A stretch of 35,557 bases of DNA from Haloquadratum sp. (GTDB lineage: Archaea > Halobacteriota > Halobacteria > Halobacteriales > Haloferacaceae): NCBI GenBank assembly GCA_028275165.1, contig JAQCNF010000191.1, positions 1 to 35,557 of the forward strand, read 5' to 3'. A model generated the notes under the pieces. The model did not search any database. It worked only from the letters and a program-made list of their open reading frames with translations, and was not told where the DNA came from. The translations under genes were made by a program, and so were the position numbers. Of this stretch, positions 17,215 through 25,965 are shown piece by piece. Each line of letters begins with the position of its first letter. Within the stretch, counting starts at the first letter, position 1.

Positions 17215-17745
17215 TGGGAATTTCGTGGTTCGGCGCGGTCATAGTGGCGCTCTCAGGCATGCCGCCGTAGAGTACACCGATTTCTGTCTGATTGCTGCGC
17301 TGGTTGTCCCGTTCATGTTCTGCGAATGACAGACGTCGTGTGTTCCACGGCTTGTGGAGTGACAAGAATTCATGATGTCTGATGAGTGCTCACCCGTCGT
17401 GATCACAGGCGAGACGCCAGAGCTTCTGGTCATCATACCTCCTCCCACATTCGACTCCGTATTGCGTTTCATCACCTGTGGTGCAATCTGTGTATCGTGC
17501 TCCCGTGTTGTCGCTGCACGTGGATATTAAGCACTACGTTGGTCGCACTATCAACCAATCGTGTCGTCTTGTTTCCGTGAGACAGAGCAAAATCACGTGC
17601 TGAGGGGGGTCATCGTTTAGAGTACTTTGATGAGATGAGTAGAGTAGCGGGCAATTATCTACTCTGCCACCTCGAAAGCGCGTTCGACAAACTAAGCCAG
17701 GTCATCTTCTGAAAGGTCGTCAGTGAATGAGCACTCAGTAAGTAA
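17215..17745 (-). pseudogene. Transposase relic, IS5-like haloarchaeal type
   Basis: Reading the minus strand, 17745-17630 gives an N-terminal-like piece (LSEDDLA-stop-FVERAFEVAE-stop-IIARYST) and 17440-17215 gives a C-terminal-like piece (YDDQKLWRL, then stop-ALIRHHEFLSLHKPWNTRR and DNQRSNQTE). The order and spacing resemble haloarchaeal IS5-group DDE transposases, whose C-terminus has a KHREF...WNAR...QRS..E pattern. At least three in-frame stops and a shortened middle show it is dead. Assignment rests on recognised sequence patterns, not on an alignment, and the exact family may differ. Confidence 0.55.
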
Positions 17746-17809
17746 GCCTGTTACCCTCTAAGGATTTGAGCAAGGGCTATCATTCGATGATCTTGGGGCG
17801 TCTCCTCAG

Positions 17810-19111
17810 TCAGGTATATTTATCTAATACGAGTGAATCGAGACCTGCAGATTCAAGTAGCTCAATCGGGGTCAGCATCGAGAGCTGGACGACTCCTGGC
17901 AGTCGCGCGATTTCGACGCCGCCAGTGAAGGTACATCGGGCACGAACTTCCCCCTCTGAGATATGGAATAATTCACTCGCTCGGTCAAATGCATTCTGCG
18001 TTGCGTCATTAATTGTCGCTCCGGAACCAATTACTTGCAGAGGGGCAGCGTCGTCCACGTCGACATCGTATTGCTTGCCTAGCGTCTGTCCCCGTTGACG
18101 CTCAGTATTGGAGTATGGCTGTGCAATACGCGGGAGATCTGCCGGGTTCGGGAGTAGGAGCGGGCCGGGAAGATCGACGTTTTTAAGAACTTCAACATCA
18201 AGGGTCGTTCGGCCTGATACGTCAGTTGTATGTAAAGAGAGTTCACCATCTCCTTGGTTTGCGTGCAGGTCACCCACATAGAGACCACCGCCAGGGACTC
18301 GAACCGGGCAAACGAGCGTCGCCCCTGGTCGAACATCGTTTGAGTCAAGATGCCCATCTGTTCGGGCCGCAAGCGCATCTTCATCTGCGAGCCCCCAGTC
18401 ATGTGATGCTCCAATGAGGAACTGGCCAAAGTCACCGGCATTGTGAGAATCTGGCAGTTCAACTGCAGGTGTTGTTCCAATGTTGCCGATGAATGGGGTG
18501 AGTCGGCCAAGCGCTCCTGGCATTTCATCCGGTTCATAGAGTAGGATCGGGTGTTGCTGAGAGTTTTCAGGCAAGGCCATTGCCTCCTCTGCGCGTGTCG
18601 CCAACTCGTGTGCTCCATCGTGATCAAGTGTAAGCCCGACTGTTCTATCCTCATCAAACGCCACAGTATATCCATACTCAAACCCGAATGAGGAAGCGTT
18701 AGCACCACACTCTTCACACCGAATTGCTTCCTCACCCGTTCCCTCAACTATAGTCTCTGGCCATTCTGTCCCACATTCGGGACATCTGTGATCCACGAAA
18801 GGATCATCAGCAAATGCCTCATCTCGTTCAGCCATGCTCCCCGTGCTTGTTGCGACGCTCGTTACCTCTACATCACGAATATGGACAGCGATTGCGTCGC
18901 CAACTTCAGCCCCCTCAACACCAATTGGACGTGTTACTTCATGTCCACCTCGAAATGATGGTGTAATCATTGGTCCCCAACACCCAGCAGGAGTGTGCGT
19001 TTCAATCCGACCACCATCGGAAACAGTGCCTGCCCACGTCTGTTCGGGACCAACTAAGCCGGGGGTAAACTCATCCACTTCAAGCAAGTCACGTATCTGT
19101 TCAGACATCAC
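17810..19111 (-). CDS. Acetamidase/formamidase family protein
   Basis: A 433-residue cytoplasmic amidohydrolase of the FmdA/AmdA family, which releases ammonia from small amides such as formamide or acetamide. Family features seen: HTPAGCWGPMI, the metal/active-site segments GNIGTTPAVE, PGGGLYVGDLHANQGDGE and the C-terminal GVVQLSML. An insertion near residues 105-140 contains two Cys pairs (CPECGTEW and CEECGANA) that should form a zinc ribbon; I do not expect this in the common bacterial enzymes. Two adjacent Met codons make the start uncertain by one residue. It is the last gene of a minus-strand run after DNA ligase and the MBL exonuclease, 47 bases downstream of the latter; the functional link to them is unclear. 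Confidence 0.92.
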   Translation of the reverse strand: MMSEQIRDLLEVDEFTPGLVGPEQTWAGTVSDGGRIETHTPAGCWGPMITPSFRGGHEVTRPIGVEGAEVGDAIAVHIRDVEVTSVATSTGSMAERDEAFADDPFVDHRCPECGTEWPETIVEGTGEEAIRCEECGANASSFGFEYGYTVAFDEDRTVGLTLDHDGAHELATRAEEAMALPENSQQHPILLYEPDEMPGALGRLTPFIGNIGTTPAVELPDSHNAGDFGQFLIGASHDWGLADEDALAARTDGHLDSNDVRPGATLVCPVRVPGGGLYVGDLHANQGDGELSLHTTDVSGRTTLDVEVLKNVDLPGPLLLPNPADLPRIAQPYSNTERQRGQTLGKQYDVDVDDAAPLQVIGSGATINDATQNAFDRASELFHISEGEVRARCTFTGGVEIARLPGVVQLSMLTPIELLESAGLDSLVLDKYT

Positions 19112-19158
19112 ATCTTGTTTTATGAGTAGTTAGTATGAGACTATCGGCGGCAGAGCAC

Positions 19159-20142
19159 TCAAAACTCAGTCAGTGTTGACTGATTCTGCTTGAGCGCACG
19201 TGCATCATATCCATGATGCTTAGTCAGGTATTGTGCGAACGTCTCAGTGAATCCATGCGTGGTATATACCATTTCCGGATCAACGGACTCCACAAGGCCG
19301 ACAAGTTCATCAAAGTCACAGTGGTCTGAGAGAACGAATCCTTTGTCCACGCCGCGTTGGTAGATAAAAGAATCATCAATTGCCCACCCCGAAAACCCGG
19401 CCGTTATCGCCCCGGTTCGCTCGACGAGCGACTCAATCCAGGATATTCGGCCGGTCGACATTGGAAGCACTAACGCATCACCCTCTCGAAGCTCAACGTC
19501 AGCATCATACAACCTCGCATCAAAGCTTAGATCTCGGTGAGATGAGATTGTCTCATTTAGCTGATCGATTGCGTCGGTGATAAAAACGCGGCTTCGTGAC
19601 GAGTGGCTCAAGATGTGCTGAATTTTTTGTGCCCGGCCAAGCGCGTATCCGAAAAGGATCACGACGGTATCCATCGTTTCCTCTAACCACGTGTGTATCT
19701 GCTCTAAAGACTCGGCTATCGGTGGAAAACGGTATGCTGGTTTTCCATATGTGGTCTCCGTGATCAACACATCAGCCTCGATTGGAGTGAACCCCTCAAT
19801 ATACAACCGACTTCGAGTGGTGCAATCTCCAGTGTATAAGTATGTTCGGCCAGTCTGCGGGTCGGTCACTCGCGCTGCTCGAGACCCTGCTATATGTCCT
19901 GCTCGGAACAGTTCAACTGTCGGATGGGTTGTTGTGGTGAGTGTCTGCTCAGATTGTCGCACATTGCTCAGCGCAGCCGTGAGCTCAGAGGTCACAGCAC
20001 GTGCAGTGTTATTGAGCAGATGATCGCCATGCGCGTGGCTTAGCACTGTGACATCACTTGGAGCATCGCCGTCAAAGACAATCTCTGTGTTATTGCTAAG
20101 AGTGAGTCTGATGCCATCTCGGTGCTGGATAGTGTCTTTCAT
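19159..20142 (-). CDS. Ligase-linked MBL-fold DNA exonuclease
   Basis: A 327-residue metallo-beta-lactamase-fold nuclease. The metal ligands begin at H36-A-H-G-D-H41, followed by GHIAGSRAARV, YTGDCTTRSRLY, a beta-CASP-like segment with FGYALGRAQKIQ, and C-terminal SDHCDFDELV and YTTHGF. This is the pattern of the SNM1/mRNA 3'-end-processing-like group that includes the exonuclease found beside ATP-dependent DNA ligases in bacteria. It lies 41 bases downstream of the ligase on the same strand and is probably co-transcribed. A role in trimming DNA ends before ligation is the likeliest reading; RNA processing remains possible because the fold is shared with CPSF73-type RNases. Confidence 0.88.
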   Translation of the reverse strand: MKDTIQHRDGIRLTLSNNTEIVFDGDAPSDVTVLSHAHGDHLLNNTARAVTSELTAALSNVRQSEQTLTTTTHPTVELFRAGHIAGSRAARVTDPQTGRTYLYTGDCTTRSRLYIEGFTPIEADVLITETTYGKPAYRFPPIAESLEQIHTWLEETMDTVVILFGYALGRAQKIQHILSHSSRSRVFITDAIDQLNETISSHRDLSFDARLYDADVELREGDALVLPMSTGRISWIESLVERTGAITAGFSGWAIDDSFIYQRGVDKGFVLSDHCDFDELVGLVESVDPEMVYTTHGFTETFAQYLTKHHGYDARALKQNQSTLTEF

Positions 20143-20183
20143 TATCTGTATTATTGGAGACGCAATACTATGCTATGCTATCA

Positions 20184-21869
20184 CTATTCCTGTGATTCAT
20201 ACAACTGTTCAATCCGGTGGAGTGAATCTATCTGTGAGGCATCTAAGTCTGGTCGTAACTGTTTGAACCGAGGGAAACGGAGCGCATATCCCGAATCGTA
20301 TTTCGAGGACTGTTGAATCTCCTCATATTCGACTTCAATTACTACCTCAGGTCGCACGTCTGCTTCCCGTCCGTCAACCTCAGTGATGAGCGGCTCAATC
20401 TGTGAGTGGAATTCAGCCAGCTCTGCATCAGTGAACCCAGTGTGCATCCGACCGACTTCATAGAACGTTCCGTCTGTGCCTCGACATCCGAGATACGGGC
20501 GTCCGAGATATTCGCTCTTTCTCCCCTCGCTCCACTTTGCGCGTGTGACGACCAAATCGAGCGGTTCCATCATTGGCTTCACCTTTCGTTGATATCCAAC
20601 ACGCGAGCCTGGCTGATACGGTTGGTCGAGATTCTTCAACATAATTCCCTCGTGCCCAGACGCAACTGCATCGGCATAGAATGATTTAAGCTGATCTACA
20701 GAGTTCGTCTGCAGGCTTTGCGCTCGATCAATGTCTGGTGGTGAAGAGTCAACGATCGACTCAAGTACATGACACCGGCGAGAGAGGGGTGCATCGAGCA
20801 TCGACTGCCCATCGAGGTACAGTATATCAAACAGGTATACACTAACTGGAATCTGGGATGTCATTTCAGCCACATTGTGTTTTCGCTTAATACGACGAGA
20901 GAGTTTCTGGAAAGTGACTGGATCGCCAGTATCTGGATCATAGCCCACGATCTCTGCCTCGATGATACACTTGTCTGCAGTTATGTGTGAGTTGACTGCA
21001 CTGATCACGTCCGGAAACTGAGCGGTGATTTCAGTGAGGCGACGAGTGAATACTCGCTGGGATTCCCCATCGACATGAATCTTAGCACGAACGCCATCAT
21101 ATTTAATTTCAGCGAGTGTTTGTCCAGATCCGTTTTGTAGATCTGTGTGCGCTGAGGGTATACTCTCCGCCTTCTGTGCAAGCATTGGCTTGACTGGCCG
21201 GAAGAGCTGAATATCAAGCGCCGAGAGCCCCTCTATTCCGTCAGAAATCAATCGATCTGCGATGATTGAGAAGTCATTCGTCACATCGTATGCTGATTGA
21301 ACAGCCTCGATGTCGGCCTGCGATTCGGTCGCAAACGCAGATGCTAACGCGTCTCGTATGAGTCCCTCGCCCACCCCGATACGCATCGATCCAGCTATCG
21401 TTCGCACAACATACTGTGCTTCTTTGGCTGTTGCATCAGAAATAAGCCCAGCAATCGTATTGATTTGTCGCTGCTGACTCCCTGCTCCGGTATAGTCTGC
21501 TGTCTCTCGTATCGTGTGATATACGCGTGTGACTGTCAATGGCTTCGAATCAAAGGTTCGTTGAACGCGCTTGTTCACAGCTTTGGCGGCTGCACTTCCA
21601 AGATCACCTTCTTGACGCCACCACCCCTCAAGTGTATCAGAATCAATGCCAGTCGACCGAGCGATAGCCTTCGTTGCAAGTGCAGACGAGACTCCAATCT
21701 CTACCGATTCCCACGGAGCGAATACCTTTCCTCGGACTAATCGGACGAGCATCTTCAACAACGGGGGATCTGCGGACTCAAACAGGATACTCAGACGTGA
21801 CCGCTTCTCTAAAGTAGCGGGTGTTTCTGCAAGATCCTCGTAGACCTCGACGAGCGAGGTATATCTCAT
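20184..21869 (-). CDS. lig: ATP-dependent DNA ligase
   Basis: A 561-residue archaeal replicative-type ligase that seals nicks using ATP. Domains: an N-terminal DNA-binding helical domain (about 1-200), the adenylation domain with the nucleophilic Lys in EIKYDGVRAKIH near residue 255, motif III-like VSVYLFDILYLDG, motif IV/V segments EGIMLKNL and YQRKVKPM, and the OB-fold domain ending EVVIEVEYEEIQ..LRFPRFKQLRPD. All key nucleotidyltransferase motifs are present and the length is normal, so it should be active. It heads the minus-strand run ligase - exonuclease - acetamidase. The ATG at 21869 is taken as start; no upstream in-frame alternative looks better. Confidence 0.97.
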   Translation of the reverse strand: MRYTSLVEVYEDLAETPATLEKRSRLSILFESADPPLLKMLVRLVRGKVFAPWESVEIGVSSALATKAIARSTGIDSDTLEGWWRQEGDLGSAAAKAVNKRVQRTFDSKPLTVTRVYHTIRETADYTGAGSQQRQINTIAGLISDATAKEAQYVVRTIAGSMRIGVGEGLIRDALASAFATESQADIEAVQSAYDVTNDFSIIADRLISDGIEGLSALDIQLFRPVKPMLAQKAESIPSAHTDLQNGSGQTLAEIKYDGVRAKIHVDGESQRVFTRRLTEITAQFPDVISAVNSHITADKCIIEAEIVGYDPDTGDPVTFQKLSRRIKRKHNVAEMTSQIPVSVYLFDILYLDGQSMLDAPLSRRCHVLESIVDSSPPDIDRAQSLQTNSVDQLKSFYADAVASGHEGIMLKNLDQPYQPGSRVGYQRKVKPMMEPLDLVVTRAKWSEGRKSEYLGRPYLGCRGTDGTFYEVGRMHTGFTDAELAEFHSQIEPLITEVDGREADVRPEVVIEVEYEEIQQSSKYDSGYALRFPRFKQLRPDLDASQIDSLHRIEQLYESQE

Positions 21870-22103
21870 TACATTCTCATTGGTAAGGAGGAGTCAAGTA
21901 CCTCAGGATATCTTGCAAAAGTATTGAATCAATCTATTCGAGCCTCTCCAATGGAGAGTCTACACGAATAGATCATATGTCGAGAAACCAAACACCGCTC
22001 CAAGTTTATCTCCCAGAGGTGACTCGGGGGGATTCACAGTAGTCCACCGGCAGCGAAACAACACAATCTGTGTGCGTAATAGTCTGCATTCATAACGAAA
22101 GCC

Positions 22104-22694
22104 ATGGACGTCACTCCGCAAACAATTCAACGGTATGACGAGCAGATGTCATACAAGACAGAGACCGCAACTGCCGCGTTAGGCTGCTTCTGGGGACCTG
22201 ATGCGATATTTGGCGGCGTCGATGGCATCGTCAAAACACGAGTTGGATACGCTGGAGGCGATGTGGATAATCCGCAGTATCATGATCTTGGCACTCATAC
22301 TGAGACGATACAGCTTGAGTATGACCCAGCGCAGTGGGATTTCAGTGATGTTATCAAACGGATCACTCGCTCAATGACACTTGATCGACAGCCGCAAATG
22401 CGACAGTATCACAACATACTATTTTACACCGACTCGCGTGAACGTGAGATAATTCAGTCGACGATAGACTCCCTGTCTCACGAAACTGATGATGTAATCG
22501 TTCGAATTGAGCCGATTGATACATTCTATACCGCTGAATCCTATCATCAAAAGTACCACCTTCGAACGAAACGCTGGGCAGTAGATGCATTTAATCAGGC
22601 AGGATATGATGCTGAAGCACTTCGCGAATCACCTGCAGCTGCGGTGATTAATAGCTCGCTGGCAGGCCACACTGAATCAAAGCTCATTGGTTGA
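22104..22694 (+). CDS. msrA: Peptide-methionine (S)-S-oxide reductase
   Basis: A 196-residue MsrA that reduces methionine-S-sulfoxide in proteins. The catalytic Cys is C28 in LGCFWGPDA; KTRVGYAGG, the acid in GTHTE and the FYTAESYHQKY segment agree with the family. C28 is the only cysteine in the protein, so no internal resolving disulfide can form and an external thiol must regenerate the enzyme. The ATG at 22104 is used; an internal ATG at 22146 (MSYKTETAT) would remove 14 residues and is a real alternative. It ends four bases from the convergent DUF1643 gene. Confidence 0.92.
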   Translation: MDVTPQTIQRYDEQMSYKTETATAALGCFWGPDAIFGGVDGIVKTRVGYAGGDVDNPQYHDLGTHTETIQLEYDPAQWDFSDVIKRITRSMTLDRQPQMRQYHNILFYTDSREREIIQSTIDSLSHETDDVIVRIEPIDTFYTAESYHQKYHLRTKRWAVDAFNQAGYDAEALRESPAAAVINSSLAGHTESKLIG

Positions 22695-22698
22695 ACGC

Positions 22699-23175
22699 TC
22701 AGGTATCTGTCCACCGCTCAAGAGATGCATCGGCCGGCTTCCGTAGTGGATGCCAAGGATTTCCAGGCTTCGTCTCCCCGATGGCGTACAGCGGGCATTG
22801 AATTAATTCAATGACTGCCTGGTCTCGGCCGTGGAGAGTGCCTCCATTGCCCCAGGCAGCAACTGTGACCGCAGCCGCCGCAGTTGTGTTTAAAATATAG
22901 TGGTTATTATCGGCTCCCACTGGATCGTCCGCTGTCGAGAGTCTCTCAGGGTCAGTGGCCCGATACGCAAACAGATTAACGATATATACTCCGCCGAAGC
23001 CCCATTGGGTAGCGTATCCGATGCAACGTCTTAATGTTGGGTCAGATACAATCGCATCAGCGGTAGATGGATTTAGCATGACAAAGGCAACCATCTGATC
23101 AGTTTCATTCCACTGCCGCCAAAGCATGTATCGATATTGCCGCGCTGTATCGAAAACCGCTCCACTACGATGCAT
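22699..23175 (-). CDS. DUF1643 family protein
   Basis: A 158-residue protein that matches the DUF1643 pattern: the opening RYMLWRQW, VAFVMLNPSTAD, DPTLRRCIGYA, VYIVNLFAYRATDP, and the later VAAWGNGG and LYAIGETKPGNPWHPLR. The family is widespread in bacteria, phages and haloarchaea and is often annotated only as domain-of-unknown-function; a nucleotide- or nucleic-acid-linked role has been suggested from context but is not established. The protein is soluble with no visible signal sequence. It is transcribed convergently with msrA (four-base gap), which gives no functional hint. Confidence 0.9.
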   Translation of the reverse strand: MHRSGAVFDTARQYRYMLWRQWNETDQMVAFVMLNPSTADAIVSDPTLRRCIGYATQWGFGGVYIVNLFAYRATDPERLSTADDPVGADNNHYILNTTAAAAVTVAAWGNGGTLHGRDQAVIELIQCPLYAIGETKPGNPWHPLRKPADASLERWTDT

Positions 23176-23346
23176 GCTTGTATGATTGCTCAGCTCTTAG
23201 TTCGTCGCTAGTTAAAATTGTTTCCATCGTGGCAGAGCCGACAGCGTGTAATGAGATTGAGCAGTTTTTTCCAACTGGTTTAGCTGCCGGAAGAGACTGG
23301 TTTTCAGTTAGTATTCTTGTTTCACGACAATTCATCAGCGATGGCA

Positions 23347-23352
23347 TTTATA
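23347..23352 (+). promoter_or_regulatory. TATA-like box upstream of the MATE gene
   Basis: TTTATA within gcaTTTATAcc would place a start site near 23376 and leave a leader of about 120 nt before the MATE start. That leader contains a 19-codon frame at 23394-23453 (MSNRVFTDV...), which could be an upstream ORF or coincidence. The rest of 23176-23498 shows no gene. Confidence 0.35.
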
Positions 23353-23498
23353 CCGACAGGTATCTTAATAGTAGTATTGCATTCTGTAGAGTCATGTCCA
23401 ACCGTGTGTTCACAGACGTCCAACTGGCGCCTATCTCCACCGACAAAATATAACATCCGTTCGCAACAGCACCGTCTCATCACGAAATTTGTCCACAA

Positions 23499-24962
23499 AT
23501 GAGTGTCCGAGAAAGCGTTCAAGGGCTGTTCAAAGGCCCGGAGGAGTTAGACCTGACCGGTGGTCAGATCGGACCATCGCTGTTCTATTTGTCGTTACCG
23601 ATTGTCATAACCAATTTACTTCAAGTAGGATATAATTTTGCAGATACATTTTGGCTCGGGCAATATAGCACAAACGCACTCGCGGCGATTAGCTTGGGAT
23701 TTCCACTGATCTATCTATTTATTTCGTTAGGATTGGGACTGACCATTGCAGGCAGCGTGCTCGTTGCACAGCATATTGGGGCAGGCGATCGGCAGGAGGC
23801 GGAATACGCCGCTTCGCAAACTGTCGGATTCACCCTCATCGTGAGCATCGTTCTCGGCGGGAGTGGGTTCTTCTTTATTACCGATATACTCGGGATATTC
23901 AGTGCAGCACCTACCGTCTTAGGACTCGCAACGGCATACATGCGAATTATCGCACTTGGATTACCGTTTCTGTTTGGCTTCATTGTATTTATTTCTCTCA
24001 TGAGAGGGTCGGGAGACACGCTCACTCCGATGGTCGTAATGTTTGGAACAGTTATGTTGAACGTTGTTTTAGACCCAATCTTGATTTTCGGGTGGGGCCC
24101 ATTACCTGAACTCGGCGTTCAGGGTGCCGCGATTGCAACGGTAATCGCACGGGGGGCAGCGACGTTCGTTGGCATATATATTCTCTTTCGAGGGACGCAT
24201 GGAATACGAATCCATCCCAGCCAATTGTGGCCAGATTTCCAGTATACACAGAAGCTTCTCCGTATCGGAGCACCAGCGTCGATTGAGAATACCGGCCGCG
24301 CGATATCAGTCAACGCAGTGTTATTGATTGTGACACTGTTTTCGACAACAGTTGTTGCTGCCTTCGGCATTGGCATTCGTGTCTTCTCGATCATATTCAT
24401 GCCTGCCATCGCTATCGACCGCGGCGTTGAAACCATGACGGGCCAGAATATCGGGGCTGGAAAGCTTGCACGAGTGCAGGAGACCAATCGATTCGCTGCC
24501 AAGAGTTCATTTAGCATCCTTGCGATAATGGGTGTTATTACGTTCATATTTGCCCCCGAAATCATTGCTATCTTTGATAATACGCCCGCTGTCGTCGAAG
24601 AGGGTGCGACGTTCCTTCGCTGGATTGCTCCAACATTTGGATTTGTAGGGATCCTACGAGCATATAGTGGGGGATTTCGGGGAGCAGGAAAAACACTTAC
24701 TGCGGCGACAATCGCTGTTGTTCTCTTTGGATTTATTCGGTTACCAATTGCCTATGTTGCCTCACAGGGGTTGATTCCAATCGATTGGTGGATCTTTGCT
24801 AGCCCTACTCCTCAGGGTATCTGGTTTGGATTCGCTGCGAGTGGAATAATCGCTGCAGGAGTGGCTGCGTTGTGGTTTGAACGAGGAACATGGCGCGACG
24901 GTGACCTTACCGATGAAATATCACAGGTGAGCCCAACGCCTGACGAGCCAAGTGAGTCATAA
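23499..24962 (+). CDS. MATE family multidrug/organic cation exporter
   Basis: A 487-residue membrane protein with about twelve hydrophobic helices in two repeats of six. The first repeat begins near LTGGQIGPSLFYLSLPIVITNLLQVGYNFADTFW, seen in the short family signature SLPIVITNLLQ and VGYNFADTFWLG, and the second near KLLRIGAPASIENTGRA. It also has the family features FVFISLMRGSGDT and FRGAGKT. MATE proteins export drugs or other cationic compounds in exchange for sodium or protons; in a halophile sodium is likely. The C-terminus is short, acidic and cytoplasmic. The gene stands alone with a possible long leader. Substrate is unknown. Confidence 0.95.
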   Translation: MSVRESVQGLFKGPEELDLTGGQIGPSLFYLSLPIVITNLLQVGYNFADTFWLGQYSTNALAAISLGFPLIYLFISLGLGLTIAGSVLVAQHIGAGDRQEAEYAASQTVGFTLIVSIVLGGSGFFFITDILGIFSAAPTVLGLATAYMRIIALGLPFLFGFIVFISLMRGSGDTLTPMVVMFGTVMLNVVLDPILIFGWGPLPELGVQGAAIATVIARGAATFVGIYILFRGTHGIRIHPSQLWPDFQYTQKLLRIGAPASIENTGRAISVNAVLLIVTLFSTTVVAAFGIGIRVFSIIFMPAIAIDRGVETMTGQNIGAGKLARVQETNRFAAKSSFSILAIMGVITFIFAPEIIAIFDNTPAVVEEGATFLRWIAPTFGFVGILRAYSGGFRGAGKTLTAATIAVVLFGFIRLPIAYVASQGLIPIDWWIFASPTPQGIWFGFAASGIIAAGVAALWFERGTWRDGDLTDEISQVSPTPDEPSES

Positions 24963-25017
24963 CAGGCCCATTCGCCGCCACGAAATCCACATGACTGTAG
25001 ACATTTGAAGACAAAGC

Positions 25018-25656
25018 TCACTCGTTCAAATGCTCGGTGTACCCACTCTTCTGTAATACCCACTGTCCGCTGTCATCACTACAGTGCGTGATCCCACATA
25101 GCGGGGCATCAACCGCCTCAACCAGTGCGTCTACCCCGTGGACGACTCCTCCGACTGTCAGCCCATGCCCAATAATCAGTACATCCCCGGTAGTTGAGTC
25201 AAGAATCTGTCGCGTCGTCTTCGCCACGCGAGCCATCGCCGATTGATGGTCCTCTGGAAACTCTGGGATGACATGTGGTTCCTTTGGCTGTTGGATTGGG
25301 CCAAACTGTTCTGTGAGGGTATCAATAGAGAGCCGTGTAGGCTTTGAGTCAAACCACTCTGGATTGAGGTGTTCACCAAGTCCTGGCTCTATAACCGCCG
25401 TACTATTCATTTCCTGACATATTTCTGTTGCTGTCTCAACTGTCCGGAGGTACGGCGAGGCAAAAATGTGATCAAAATCGAATCCAGCCTGCGCAAAATA
25501 CTTTCCGGTTCGCCAACCAGCCCATCGCCCTAATTCGGTCAGTGGCGGATCATGTACCCGATCTGCGACATCGGGCCACTGGGGGTCTACGCTATCACGC
25601 CGCTCGCCATGTCGAACGACCCAGATGCCTCGTCCCATAATTAACGCATACATCAT
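25018..25656 (-). CDS. Histidine phosphatase (phosphoglycerate mutase-like)
   Basis: A 212-residue member of the histidine phosphatase superfamily. The phospho-acceptor His is in WVVRHGER, followed by PLTELGRWAGW and FASPYLRTVETA near the middle, and the second catalytic His in DVLIIGHGLTVGG. The lack of cofactor-dependent mutase features and the short size fit a phosphatase more than a mutase; UBASH3-type phosphatases share the pattern. Translation may start at the upstream ATG-ATG pair (25656) or six codons later at MGRGIWVV (25638), which puts the RHG motif at residues 9-11 as usual. The substrate is unknown. Confidence 0.9.
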   Translation of the reverse strand: MMYALIMGRGIWVVRHGERRDSVDPQWPDVADRVHDPPLTELGRWAGWRTGKYFAQAGFDFDHIFASPYLRTVETATEICQEMNSTAVIEPGLGEHLNPEWFDSKPTRLSIDTLTEQFGPIQQPKEPHVIPEFPEDHQSAMARVAKTTRQILDSTTGDVLIIGHGLTVGGVVHGVDALVEAVDAPLCGITHCSDDSGQWVLQKSGYTEHLNE

Positions 25657-25755
25657 CAGAGAAAATGACTATTTTGAAAGCTCAAACTGTTCGGTTGTGA
25701 AGTCTAAGTGCAAAAAGTGGCAGATTCAAGTTAACCCAGCCGATAAAGTGCAATT

Positions 25756-25965
25756 ATGAGCCATGAGGATCCGGCGAGGCTTCCGCGATCCTGCAATTGC
25801 TGTGGTAGTAACAACGTCTCGGTAACGCAATCGTATGGAGCCATTGATCGCGGAGAGTTCGAGGAACAATGGCGATGTGGTGACTGTAACGCAAAAGGAT
25901 GGATCGAGGGTGAGGCCAGTAACCACCCCGCTCAGTGGCGACGCAAAGGCGCCCTCTTCAGGTAG
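25756..25965 (+). CDS. Small zinc-ribbon protein, 69 residues
   Basis: A short soluble protein with Cys at 13, 15 and 16 (SCNCCGSN) and a second pair C41-x2-C44 (RCGDCNAKG), as in a zinc ribbon. Between them lies a typical strand-turn-strand stretch and it ends in QWRRKGALFR. The second half, WRCGDCNAKGW, is characteristic of small zinc proteins of haloarchaea. Its last eight bases overlap the 3' end of the convergent SDR gene. The function is unknown; many such proteins affect motility, biofilm or stress response, but nothing here shows which. The composition looks protein-like and supports a real gene. Confidence 0.7.
   Translation: MSHEDPARLPRSCNCCGSNNVSVTQSYGAIDRGEFEEQWRCGDCNAKGWIEGEASNHPAQWRRKGALFR

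Noticed and set aside
13850-17800. A defence island around the TnpB element
   Set aside because: Neighbouring genes are a membrane hydrolase, a stress protein and a transposase relic, with no nuclease-effector or restriction gene.
18079-18747. 222-codon frame on the minus strand
   Set aside because: It lies wholly inside the acetamidase gene in another frame on the same strand and has no motif.
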